In this document: in pieces, positions 55,100-63,333 of the stretch
Layout of the letters: each line of letters begins with the position of its first letter
Numbering within the stretch: position 1 is the first letter of the stretch
Source: Acidobacteriota bacterium
GTDB taxonomy: Bacteria > Acidobacteriota > Thermoanaerobaculia > Multivoradales > Multivoraceae
Direction of reading: 5' to 3'
Assembly: GCA_026707545.1 (NCBI GenBank)
Contig: JAPOWR010000002.1
Coordinates: 186,001 to 250,000 of the forward strand
DNA: 64,000 bases
Notes under the pieces: generated by a model
The model's database searches: none
What the model was told of the DNA's origin: nothing
Seen by the model: the letters and a program-made list of their open reading frames with translations, nothing else
Position numbers and translations under genes: made by a program

Positions 55100-56725
55100 G
55101 TGGCTGGCCCGGCGGTCGACTACGTTTCGCCGCTGCCTCCGGTGCGGTCGGGGATCGCCGACTACAGCGTCGACCTGCTGGAGGAACTCGCGCCTCTGTG
55201 CGACCTGCGCCTGGTACGCCTGCCCGGTCATCGAGTGGCGTCCGGCGTGCGCCGCTGCTACGAGGTCGTCGAACCCGCGGCGCTCGATCCGGCGCGGCGC
55301 CTTCCCTTCTACCAGTTGGGCAACAACGTGTATCACGAGGGTGTGCGGCGGCTCGCCCTGCGGTCTCCCGGCGTCGTGACCGTTCATGACCTGCGCCTGC
55401 ATCACCTTCTGGTCGAGGCCACGCTCGCCAGCGGCGATCTGGACGCCTACGTGGCGGCCCTCGGCGATGAGCACGGTTGGGAGGGGGCAGCAGCGGCGAT
55501 TCCCACCCGATGGGGTGCGCACGGCCGGGCGCGGCTGTTCGAGATGGCGGCCCACGGCTCGCTTCTGGTTCGCCAGCGTGGCCTGCTGGTTCACAGCGAA
55601 TGGGGCCGGCGTTTTCTCGAGGACGAACTGGCGGAGCGGGCGTCCGGCCACCCCCTGCCGGAGATCCGGTGCGTGCCGATGCCAATGCCGGCACCCGATC
55701 CACCGAGCCGGCCGGCCGCCGCGGCCTGGCGGCAGCAGTTGGGCGTTCCCTCTTCGGCGGTCCTTCTCGGCTCCTTCGGCTTTCAGACGCCGATCAAGCG
55801 GACGGACGTGCTGCTGCGGGCGCTGGCGCAGCCGGGCATGGTGGATGTCCATGCGGTGGTTTCTGGGGAAGTGGCGCCGCAACTCGATCTGGCGACATTG
55901 ATTCGGGATCTGGGAGTCCAGGACCGGGTCACGTTGACCGGTTATCTCGACGAGGCCACCTTCCCGGTCGCGATTGCCGGCTGCGACCTGTGCCTCAATC
56001 TGCGCTATCCCAGCGCGGGGGAGACCTCGGCGTCGCTGCTTCGAATCCTGGCTCTCGGACGGCCCGCGGTGGTCTCGAACTACGGCCAGTTCACCGACCT
56101 GCCGGACGACGTGGTGGTCAAGGCGCCGCTTGCCGACGAACCTGAAGCGGAGGCGGAGGCGCTCGCCGCTCTACTGCGCCGGCTGCTGGCGACGCCCGAC
56201 CGGCTGGGGGGAATGGGTGATGCAGCCCGTTCCTTCATCGAGCGCGAGCACCGGCCGGCGAAGGCGGCAGAAGTGGTTGCGGAGGCCCTCACGGAGTGGT
56301 CGGGCGCGCCAGACGACACGGCCTCCGCGCCTCGGCCGCCGCATCCGTCGCCACCGACGTCGTTGACGTGGGGCTGGTTGCCGGGTCGAATCGAAGTCGA
56401 AGGCTGTGAACGACCCTGGGCGGAGGGTGAACGGCGCGAGGTGGAGATCGTGGTCACGAACACCGGTTTCGCTACCTGGCTGTCGGGCCGCCGCGCCGAT
56501 GGCGGCGTCGTGCTCGAACCCCAGCTCATCAGCGGCGGCCGCGACCTGTTCAGGGGCAGGCCGTGGATTCCCCTGCCGCGCGATCTCGCCCCGGGCGAAG
56601 CGTGCCGGATCGGCCTGAGGCTCCGCCGGCCGATCGGTCCGGCGCGGCTTCGCCTGGAGCCCCACCTGTTCGGCGGTGGCTCCATGATCCACTGCGGCGC
56701 CGAGGTCTTCGATCGCGAGCTTTGA
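55100..56725 (+). CDS. GT4-type glycosyltransferase with C-terminal beta-sandwich domain
   Basis: A 541-residue protein. The N-terminus DYVSPLPPVRSGIADYSVDL is typical of one GT4 subgroup; the second Rossmann domain has GSFGFQTPIKRTDVLLRAL, and the donor site SAGETSASLLRILALGRPAV. Residues beyond about 415 form an extra domain with VTNTGFATW and IPLPRDLAPGEACRIGL, resembling the 'NtG...lP.dl.PGe' beta-sandwich found next to sugar-modifying enzymes. The GTG start lies 12 bp after prfB. Likely builds a cell-surface polysaccharide; donor and acceptor are unknown. Confidence 0.82.
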   Translation: MAGPAVDYVSPLPPVRSGIADYSVDLLEELAPLCDLRLVRLPGHRVASGVRRCYEVVEPAALDPARRLPFYQLGNNVYHEGVRRLALRSPGVVTVHDLRLHHLLVEATLASGDLDAYVAALGDEHGWEGAAAAIPTRWGAHGRARLFEMAAHGSLLVRQRGLLVHSEWGRRFLEDELAERASGHPLPEIRCVPMPMPAPDPPSRPAAAAWRQQLGVPSSAVLLGSFGFQTPIKRTDVLLRALAQPGMVDVHAVVSGEVAPQLDLATLIRDLGVQDRVTLTGYLDEATFPVAIAGCDLCLNLRYPSAGETSASLLRILALGRPAVVSNYGQFTDLPDDVVVKAPLADEPEAEAEALAALLRRLLATPDRLGGMGDAARSFIEREHRPAKAAEVVAEALTEWSGAPDDTASAPRPPHPSPPTSLTWGWLPGRIEVEGCERPWAEGERREVEIVVTNTGFATWLSGRRADGGVVLEPQLISGGRDLFRGRPWIPLPRDLAPGEACRIGLRLRRPIGPARLRLEPHLFGGGSMIHCGAEVFDREL

Positions 56726-56766
56726 ACTCTCAGCGGGCGCTGCGACGGTGATGAATCCTGGGGATA

Positions 56767-57354
56767 GTGTCGGCGCCAGTGAGTTGGATTCTCGAAGTCC
56801 GGCGGATGCTGGATCAGTCGAAACGGCTGCCGGCCGGCGGAGGAAGCGGCACCCAGGTGGTCCTGGTCGTACCGCTTTACGTCGAGGCGGCGGAACTCTG
56901 GACCCTGCTGCGGGAGGAACCGCAGGAGACACCGCCGCTGAGCTTCCCTGCCACGCCCTTCGAGGGTGATGACCCGTGGCCGACGGTTGCGCGGCTCGTC
57001 AGCGTCGGACTCGGTGTCGAACCGTCAAGGGTTCTCCGGCTGGGCGAACTGGACGAGCTCGGCGGGTCCGAAGGGTTCCGGCTGAGGGCCTGTGTGGTCG
57101 CCGTGCCGTCTCCCGAGGACGACGACAGCAACGTGGAAGCGCCGGCAGTGCGGTTGCCGCTGTCGGCTCTGAGGCATCCGCGGCTGATCGAGGAGCGCAC
57201 CTTCGACATCGAGGGGCAGAACGTGCCGCTCGCCGTGTACCACGTGGGACGTCACCGTCTCTGGGGGCCTCCGCTCGATGTGCTGCTCCGCCTGCTCGAA
57301 CGACTGGAGCAGAGTGAATCCGGCCCCGAATTCCCGGCCGGCAGCCTGAACTGA
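56767..57354 (+). CDS. Nudix-fold (CoA diphosphatase-like) protein lacking the catalytic Nudix box
   Basis: A 195-residue protein. The stretches SRVLRLGELDELGGSEGFRL, PLSALRHPRLIEERTFDIEG and VYHVGRHRLWGPPLDVLLRL align in order with the conserved parts of CoA-pyrophosphatase-type Nudix hydrolases. Where the Nudix box (REx2EExGu) should be, residues 73-89 read TVARLVSVGLGVEPSRV, without the metal-binding glutamates. It is therefore probably a non-catalytic relative. It is located between the glycosyltransferase and the aldolase, with GTG start at 56767. Function unknown; the family call is by eye. Confidence 0.55.
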   Translation: MSAPVSWILEVRRMLDQSKRLPAGGGSGTQVVLVVPLYVEAAELWTLLREEPQETPPLSFPATPFEGDDPWPTVARLVSVGLGVEPSRVLRLGELDELGGSEGFRLRACVVAVPSPEDDDSNVEAPAVRLPLSALRHPRLIEERTFDIEGQNVPLAVYHVGRHRLWGPPLDVLLRLLERLEQSESGPEFPAGSLN

Positions 57355-57356
57355 CC

Positions 57357-57390
57357 GGCGGCGCGGAGCCGCCTCCAGCAGCGCTACAAT
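57357..57390 (+). promoter_or_regulatory. Small hairpin and -10-like box before the aldolase gene
   Basis: GGCGGC (57357-57362) and GCCGCC (57368-57373) can form a small hairpin just after the Nudix-like gene, possibly a weak terminator. TACAAT (57385-57390) fits a -10 box at five of six positions, with no clear -35. The aldolase start follows 54 bp later, with GAGGAGG at 57424-57430. Confidence 0.35.
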
Positions 57391-57444
57391 CGCGCCGAGC
57401 CTGCCCCCACCGACACCCTTGCTGAGGAGGACCCAAGAGCACCC

Positions 57445-58506
57445 ATGGCCGATATCGCGCGCATCGAACAGCTTCTAGGCAGTGAGGCGGAGAGCCTCCT
57501 CGGACACGTCTGCACAGGGATCCCGAAGGAGCTGCTGACGGTGCCGGGTCCGGACACCGTGGACCGGGCCTTCGGCCCTTCGGACCGGAACAACCGCACT
57601 CTGGCCAGCCTTCAGAGGCTGCTCGGGCACGGACGGCTCGCGGGCACCGGCTACGTCTCGATCCTGCCCGTGGATCAGGGAATCGAGCACTCCGGTGCGG
57701 CCTCGTTCGCGCCGAACCCGATCTACTTCGATCCGGAGAACATCATCCGGCTGGCGATCGAGGGCGGCTGCAACGGAGTCGCCTCGACCCTGGGCGTGCT
57801 GGGCAGCATCGGCCGGCGCTACGCCCACAAGATTCCGTTCATCGTCAAGATCAACCACAACGAGAGCCTGACCCATCCGCACACGTACCACCAGGTCCTG
57901 TTCTCGCAGGTGGAGCAGGCATGGGATCTGGGCGCCACTGCGGTGGGCGCCACGGTGTACTTCGGCGCCGACGTCTGCCGCGAGGAACTGATGGAGATCG
58001 CCGAGTGCTTCCAGCAGGCCCACGAACTCGGCATGGCCTGCATTCTCTGGTGCTACCTCCGCAATAGCGCCTTCGTCGTGGACGGCGTCGACTACCACGA
58101 CTCGGCGGACCTGACCGGTCAGGCGAACCACATCGGCGTGACGATCGAGGCGGACATCGTCAAGCAGAAGCAGGCGACGAAGAACGGCGGCTACCCGGCG
58201 GTCGGCTTCGGCAAGACCCACGACCTCGTGTACAGCGAGCTGGTGTCCGACCACCCCGTCGACCTGGTCCGCTGGCAGGTCGCGAACTGCTACATGGGCC
58301 GCGTCGGGCTGATCAACTCCGGCGGTTCCTCCGGCGGCGCCGGCGACCTGGCGGCCGCGGTGCGCACGGCCGTGATCAATCGCCGCGCCGGCGGCCAGGG
58401 ACTGATCTCCGGCCGCAAGGCGTTCCAGCGGCCGATGGTGGAGGGGGTGGAACTCCTGAACCACATTCAGGACGTCTACCTCTGCGACGACATCACGATC
58501 GCGTAG
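57445..58506 (+). CDS. fbaB: Class I fructose-bisphosphate aldolase (FbaB/DhnA type)
   Basis: A 353-residue Schiff-base aldolase of the DhnA/FbaB family, splitting fructose-1,6-bisphosphate to glyceraldehyde-3-phosphate and dihydroxyacetone phosphate. Characteristic parts: [20 protein letters not shown] near residue 72, [31 protein letters not shown], and the C-terminal [10 protein letters not shown] with [15 protein letters not shown]. It does not resemble metal-dependent class II enzymes. It probably acts in gluconeogenesis or glycolysis. Its 3' end overlaps the convergent patatin gene by 14 bp. Confidence 0.92.
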   Translation: MADIARIEQLLGSEAESLLGHVCTGIPKELLTVPGPDTVDRAFGPSDRNNRTLASLQRLLGHGRLAGTGYVSILPVDQGIEHSGAASFAPNPIYFDPENIIRLAIEGGCNGVASTLGVLGSIGRRYAHKIPFIVKINHNESLTHPHTYHQVLFSQVEQAWDLGATAVGATVYFGADVCREELMEIAECFQQAHELGMACILWCYLRNSAFVVDGVDYHDSADLTGQANHIGVTIEADIVKQKQATKNGGYPAVGFGKTHDLVYSELVSDHPVDLVRWQVANCYMGRVGLINSGGSSGGAGDLAAAVRTAVINRRAGGQGLISGRKAFQRPMVEGVELLNHIQDVYLCDDITIA

Positions 58507-59644
58507 CAGCCCCACCCAGCAGGGCCGCGATCTCGCCGTGGCGCGCCTCCGCATCCCTTTCTCCCACCTCGATCAGGGCCCGGATGTAGTCGGGCTGGAA
58601 CATCAGGAGACTGAGCAGGTCCGGGCTCTTCGTGTCGCGGGTGCCGAGACCGCGGGTCATGAAGCGGAACGCCTTCGGCAAGCGGGGCTCGAATCGGCTC
58701 GCGAGCCGGCCGAGATCCTCGGAGGGCCGCAGCAGGACCAGGTCGACGAGGCGGAGCGGACCTCGTTCCGACTCCGGCATTCGGGCCAGCAGGCCGTTGA
58801 CGAGTTCCATGCGATTCGCGTCCTGGTCGAGCTGATCCAGAAAGACGGCGTTCAGGAGCACGCCCGCGAACTGGGCCGGCGGCGGGTAGGCGGCTGCTGC
58901 TGCCCTCGGCGCCAGAGGCTCGTGGCGCGTGGACACCGCGATCAGGCGATCGCAGCCCAGGTGCAGGGCCGGCGACAGCGGCGAGGTCAAGCGGACGCCG
59001 CCATCGCCATGCCAGGCATCGCCGATCCGCACCGCCGGGAAGATCAGCGGCAGCGAGGCGGAGGCGAGGACGTGGTCGAGCGTCAACAGCGCTCGCTCCG
59101 AGCGACGCTTGGGCCGCTCCCAGGTCTCGATGTCGCGGCCCTGAACCCAGGTCACGGTCTGTCCCGTCGACCACTCGACGGTGGTCACGGCGACCGCGTC
59201 CAGCCGGCCGCGGTCCAGGTTCTTCGCGATCCCCGGCAGGACGCGGCCGTTCGCCGCCTCGACGCCGAGGACGTCCTCGAGGTGATTGCCGAGTGGTGAG
59301 GTGTCGACCAGGCCGCGGACCTGAGGCCGGTAGCGCAAGCCGCCCGAAGCCAGGTTCAGCAGCCAGCGCAAGACCATCTTCCCCAACGACCAGCCGTCGT
59401 CGCGGAACACGTGATCGGGCGTCAGATCGAGCCAGGTGCTCATGAGTTCCTCCGTCGCCTCCGCGGCGCTCCCCGTGTGCGAGGCGAGGAAGGAAGCGTT
59501 GATCGCGCCGGCCGAAACGCCGGTCAGTACGTCGAAGTGGAACTCCGGAAGCCGCTTCGCCAAATGCCGGACCAGCCCGACCTGGTAGGCCGCTCGCGCC
59601 CCGCCGCCGGTGAGGACGAGGCCGATTCGGGGCCCGTTCGACAT
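58493..59644 (-). CDS. Patatin-like phospholipase (RssA-type)
   Basis: A 383-residue patatin-like serine lipase. The oxyanion loop GGGAR is at 13-17, the nucleophile Ser44 lies in GVSAG, and the dyad Asp in GDGGV further on. After about residue 275 there is a helical tail. The ATG at 59644 starts [19 protein letters not shown]; the frame is open upstream across lipB in antisense, but that part is not homologous to anything visible and is not included. Divergent from lipB with about 90 bp between; tail-to-tail with the aldolase gene. Substrate is likely membrane phospholipid. Confidence 0.88.
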   Translation of the reverse strand: MSNGPRIGLVLTGGGARAAYQVGLVRHLAKRLPEFHFDVLTGVSAGAINASFLASHTGSAAEATEELMSTWLDLTPDHVFRDDGWSLGKMVLRWLLNLASGGLRYRPQVRGLVDTSPLGNHLEDVLGVEAANGRVLPGIAKNLDRGRLDAVAVTTVEWSTGQTVTWVQGRDIETWERPKRRSERALLTLDHVLASASLPLIFPAVRIGDAWHGDGGVRLTSPLSPALHLGCDRLIAVSTRHEPLAPRAAAAAYPPPAQFAGVLLNAVFLDQLDQDANRMELVNGLLARMPESERGPLRLVDLVLLRPSEDLGRLASRFEPRLPKAFRFMTRGLGTRDTKSPDLLSLLMFQPDYIRALIEVGERDAEARHGEIAALLGGAATRS

Positions 59645-59734
59645 CTCTGGAACACTAGTTTCATGTACAGGACACCGCAACGTGGGCGAGAATGACCCGT
59701 GGTGGAAGTCACGCGGCGTATGAGGACGCAGCGT

Positions 59735-60502
59735 ATGGAACTGGGCAACGGTGCAACGATCCGCTCGGCCTACTTGGGCCGGGTAGGCTACGAAGCCGGT
59801 GTCGAGCTGCAGCACCGGCTCCGGCGGCAACTTCTGGACGGCGAGCCCGATGCATCGGATACGTTGCTGCTGCTCGAGCATCCGCCCACCTATACGGTCG
59901 GCCGGAACTGCGACCGGAGTGATGTCGTGGCGGACTCCGACTGGTTGGGGCAGCGGGGAATCGCGGTCGCTGAGTGCGACCGTGGCGGGCGTGCGACGTA
60001 CCACGGACCGGGTCAACTGGTGGGCTACCCCGTCATCGATCTGAGGGCGGATCGCCGGAACGTCCGCGGCTATGTCCGGGACCTGCAGGAGGTGCTGGTC
60101 CGCACGTTGGCGACGTTCGGCGTCGCCGCCGAGGGCGGCGAAGAGCGGGAGCGAATCGGCGTGTGGGTTGGTCGCCGGAAGATCGCCTCGATCGGCATCC
60201 ACCTCCGGCGCTGGGTCACCACCCATGGCTTTGCGCTCAATGTCAGCACCGACCTGGACGACTTCGCCGGCATCCTCTCCTGCGGCTTCGATGCCGGTGT
60301 GATGACTTCGATCGAGGAGCTCACCGGCAGCCGGCCCGGTCTGGAGGACGTGGCCGGGTGCTGCGCGGAGAACTTCGCGCACGTTTTCCAGCGTCGTCTG
60401 GTCCCCGTAGAACCCGCCGAGTTCGGCTTCGGTGTGCAGCCCCACGGCGCTAGGATCCGAGACGACGCGCGGCCGCTCGAGCGTCGGTCGCCTCTGTCGT
60501 AA
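59735..60502 (+). CDS. lipB: Octanoyltransferase LipB
   Basis: LipB (255 residues) transfers octanoyl groups from acyl carrier protein to lipoyl domains. The LEHPPTYTVGRNCDRSDVV, CDRGGRATYHGPGQLVGYP and RKIASIGIHLRRWVTTHGFALN blocks include the catalytic Lys, and the catalytic Cys lies in ILSCGFDAG. ATG 59735 was preferred because GAGGA ends 8 nt upstream; in-frame ATG 59720 and GTG 59699 would add 5 or 12 residues. A tail beyond the core (about 215-255) is rich in Arg. It is four bases ahead of lipA, forming a lipoate synthesis operon. Confidence 0.93.
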   Translation: MELGNGATIRSAYLGRVGYEAGVELQHRLRRQLLDGEPDASDTLLLLEHPPTYTVGRNCDRSDVVADSDWLGQRGIAVAECDRGGRATYHGPGQLVGYPVIDLRADRRNVRGYVRDLQEVLVRTLATFGVAAEGGEERERIGVWVGRRKIASIGIHLRRWVTTHGFALNVSTDLDDFAGILSCGFDAGVMTSIEELTGSRPGLEDVAGCCAENFAHVFQRRLVPVEPAEFGFGVQPHGARIRDDARPLERRSPLS

Positions 60503-60506
60503 CCCA

Positions 60507-61427
60507 ATGGACGAACTCGTTTCCATCGGCGCTCCGCCGCCCGGCGGCGGCGTGTCGCGCCTGTCGCGGCCGGACTGGCTGCGCATCCGGCTCAGCACTC
60601 CGGAGCCCTATCACCGCGTCCGGCGGCTGATGGAAGGGCTGAACCTGAACACGGTGTGCGAGGAGGCGCGCTGCCCGAACATCTACGAGTGCTGGGGCGA
60701 GCATGGCACGGCCACGTTCATGATCCTCGGCGACACCTGCACGCGCCGCTGCGGGTTCTGCGCGGTCCACACGGGCCGGCCCGCGCCCGGCGTCGACGCG
60801 GACGAGCCGGCCAGAGTAGCGGAAGCCGCGACGGCCATGGGCCTGCGCCATGTGGTGGTCACCTCGGTGGACCGGGACGACCTTCCGGACGGCGGCGCCG
60901 GGCACTTCGCCGACACGGTCCGTGCGATCCGGGACCGGCTTCCGGAGACCGCGGTCGAGGTGTTGACTCCGGACTTCCGGGGCGTGGAGGATGCGCTCGA
61001 CATCGTGCTTGCCGAGTGCCCGGAAGTGTTCTCGCACAACATGGAGACAGTTCCCCGGCTGTACCGGCAGGCCCGTCCGGGCAGCAGCTACCAGCGAAGC
61101 CTGGCGCTGCTGGCGGACGCGGCGGTCAGGCGCGACACCGGCGGCTACGAGGGCAGGGTGAAGACGGGTCTGATGGTGGGCCTGGGCGAGACGACGGTGG
61201 AACTCGAAGCGACGATCGCGGACATCCGCGCCGCGGGCACCGAGATCCTCACGATCGGCCAGTACCTGCAGCCGACCCGCGACCACCTGCCGGTCGACCG
61301 CTACGTGCACCCGGATGAGTTCGCGCGGCTGCGCGGGTTCGCTCTCGGACTGGGCTTCAGCCACTGCGAATCCGGTCCGCTCGTGCGCAGCAGCTATCAC
61401 GCCCACGAACACGTCGCTCGCTCCTGA
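60507..61427 (+). CDS. lipA: Lipoyl synthase LipA
   Basis: LipA (306 residues) is a radical SAM enzyme that inserts two sulfurs into protein-bound octanoate. The auxiliary cluster Cys51, 56 and 62 (CEEARCPNIYEC) and radical-SAM cluster Cys78, 82 and 85 (CTRRCGFC) are visible, and the conserved C-terminal RSSYHA supplies the Ser ligand. It is downstream of lipB by 4 bp and followed by proline dehydrogenase after 10 bp. Confidence 0.97.
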   Translation: MDELVSIGAPPPGGGVSRLSRPDWLRIRLSTPEPYHRVRRLMEGLNLNTVCEEARCPNIYECWGEHGTATFMILGDTCTRRCGFCAVHTGRPAPGVDADEPARVAEAATAMGLRHVVVTSVDRDDLPDGGAGHFADTVRAIRDRLPETAVEVLTPDFRGVEDALDIVLAECPEVFSHNMETVPRLYRQARPGSSYQRSLALLADAAVRRDTGGYEGRVKTGLMVGLGETTVELEATIADIRAAGTEILTIGQYLQPTRDHLPVDRYVHPDEFARLRGFALGLGFSHCESGPLVRSSYHAHEHVARS

Positions 61428-61437
61428 TGGAGACCCA

Positions 61438-62391
61438 GTGACGGTCTTCTCACGGTTGGTCGGCTGGTCCCTGCCGCTGATGCCGCCGCCGCTGGTGCGC
61501 TGGGCGGCGGCGCCCTACGTGGCGGGCGACGAGCCGGCCGACGCCCTCGACTGCGCCGCCAAGCTCAACCGCCGCGGGCTTGCCGGGACGCTGGCGCTGC
61601 TAGGCGAGGAGATCGACAGCCCTGAACTCGCCGCCGAAGGGACAGGGCTCTATCTCGACCTCGTCGATGCGCTCGCCGACCGCGGTCTCGACTGCAACGT
61701 GTCGGTCAAGCTTACGTTGCTGGGCCTCAAGGTCTCGCGCGCCCTCTGCCGCGAGCACCTCTTTGAGCTCGTTCAGCGGGCGGAGGCCCGCGGCAACTTC
61801 GTGCGGATCGACATGGAGGACCACACCTGCACCACGGCCACCCTGGACCTCTACCGTGAGGCCGTGGCCGCCTCGCGAACGCGTGCCGCGGTCGGAGGAC
61901 CGACAGGTTCCGGCGCCGGTGGCGACGCGGTCGGCGTCGTGCTCCAGGCCTACCTGCGCCGCACGCTCGCCGACATCGCGGCGCTGCCCGAGCGCGCCAA
62001 CGTGCGCCTATGCAAGGGCATCTACGTCGAGCCGCCAAGCGTGGCGATCCAGGACTACGGCAAGGTGCGCCGGAACTTCCTGGCGACCCTCGAGGCTCTG
62101 TTCGACCGCGGCGCCTACGTCGGCATCGCAACCCACGACGACTACCTGCTGCGCGAATCGGCGGCGATGATCGAGCGCCGCGACCTGGCGGGCGACCGCT
62201 ACGAGTTCCAGATGCTGCTGGGGGTGACCGAGGAGCGTCGCGACCGGCTGGCGAGGGCCGGGCACCGCGTGCGCATCTACGTGCCTTACGGCCGGCAGTG
62301 GTATGCCTACTCGACGCGACGTCTGCGTGAGAACCCGCAGATAGCCGGCCACGTGGCGCGGGCGTTCTTCCTCCGCGTGCTGCGGGGATAG
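61438..62391 (+). CDS. Monofunctional proline dehydrogenase
   Basis: A 317-residue FAD-dependent beta/alpha-barrel enzyme that oxidises proline to pyrroline-5-carboxylate, like the short bacterial ProDH of Thermus rather than the large bifunctional PutA. Motifs: NVSVKLTLLGL, FVRIDMEDHT, VRLCKGIYVEPPSVA and the substrate-binding YGRQWYAYSTRRLRENP near the end. GTG start at 61438 agrees with the family N-terminus. Located 10 bp after lipA and 80 bp before proC. P5C dehydrogenase is not in the window. Confidence 0.9.
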   Translation: MTVFSRLVGWSLPLMPPPLVRWAAAPYVAGDEPADALDCAAKLNRRGLAGTLALLGEEIDSPELAAEGTGLYLDLVDALADRGLDCNVSVKLTLLGLKVSRALCREHLFELVQRAEARGNFVRIDMEDHTCTTATLDLYREAVAASRTRAAVGGPTGSGAGGDAVGVVLQAYLRRTLADIAALPERANVRLCKGIYVEPPSVAIQDYGKVRRNFLATLEALFDRGAYVGIATHDDYLLRESAAMIERRDLAGDRYEFQMLLGVTEERRDRLARAGHRVRIYVPYGRQWYAYSTRRLRENPQIAGHVARAFFLRVLRG

Positions 62392-62471
62392 CCGCGGAAC
62401 CGGGGACTGGGGCAGAATCAGCGCCTTCCGCGAGCGTGCGAGTTCGCAGGTCGTCCCAGGGAGATCAGAAG

Positions 62472-63320
62472 GTGACCAGCAAGGCAAGGCAGGAAGCGGC
62501 TCCCTGCGGTGATCGCCGGGTATCGGTGATCGGCGCGGGCGAAATGGGCCGGACATTGATCGGAGGGTGGATCGAGACGGGGGTCGTCGATCCGGCGTCC
62601 ATCTTCGCGACCGCCGCCCACGAGCCGCGCATCGCGCGGGTTTCGGAGAGCTTCGGCGTCGAGGGCGCGGTGGACAACCGCCGCGCGGCCGAGTTCGGCG
62701 ACACCGTTCTCCTGGCGGTCAAACCGCAGACGGCGGACCACGTGCTTTCCGAGATCGGCGATGTCCTCGGGCCGAACCAGGTACTGGTCTCGATTCTGGC
62801 CTCGGTGAGTACCGCCTACATCGAGAGGCGTTTGCCCGAAGGGATTCCGGTCGTGCGCGCGATGCCCAACACGCCCAGCCGCGTAGCCGCCGGCATGACC
62901 GCTCTGTGTGCCGGCCGCTTCGCTTCCTCAGAACACGTGGAGCTGGCGGAGCAGCTCTTTCGGCCGCTCGGGCGCACCGTGGTTGCCGACGAGAAGCACA
63001 TGGACGCGATCACAGGGCTCTCCGCCTCGGGCCCGGCGTTCCTCTACATCGTGATCGAGGCACTGGCGGAGGGCGGCGTGAAGGCGGGGCTTCCGCGCAA
63101 GATGGCGATCGAACTCGCGGCCCAGAGCTGCCTGGGCGCCGGCAAGATGGTGATCGACACGGAGCGTCACCCCGCTCTGCTCAAGGACGAAGTGACCACG
63201 CCGGCGGGATGCACCGTCGACGGCATTCTGCGCCTGGAGGAGGGTGGCCTCCGGGTGACGCTGATCAAGGCGATCATCGAGGCGGCCGCGCGCGCTGCCG
63301 AACTCGTGCCCGACGAGTAA
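62472..63320 (+). CDS. proC: Pyrroline-5-carboxylate reductase
   Basis: ProC (282 residues) reduces pyrroline-5-carboxylate to proline. The N-terminal Rossmann motif VIGAGEMGRTLIGGW, the VRAMPNTPSRVAAGM segment and the C-terminal signature GLSASGPAFLYIVIEALAEG with KDEVTTPAGCTVDGI are intact. The GTG start at 62472 has AGGGAG upstream; the first dozen residues are variable. It lies next to proline dehydrogenase, which catalyses the reverse redox step with another cofactor. Confidence 0.95.
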   Translation: MTSKARQEAAPCGDRRVSVIGAGEMGRTLIGGWIETGVVDPASIFATAAHEPRIARVSESFGVEGAVDNRRAAEFGDTVLLAVKPQTADHVLSEIGDVLGPNQVLVSILASVSTAYIERRLPEGIPVVRAMPNTPSRVAAGMTALCAGRFASSEHVELAEQLFRPLGRTVVADEKHMDAITGLSASGPAFLYIVIEALAEGGVKAGLPRKMAIELAAQSCLGAGKMVIDTERHPALLKDEVTTPAGCTVDGILRLEEGGLRVTLIKAIIEAAARAAELVPDE

Positions 63321-63333
63321 GGGACCGCTCTTC

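Noticed and set aside
59645..60598. N-terminal extension of the patatin gene across lipB
   Set aside because: The extension is antisense to lipB and has no domain; the patatin motif GGGAR begins right after the ATG at 59644.
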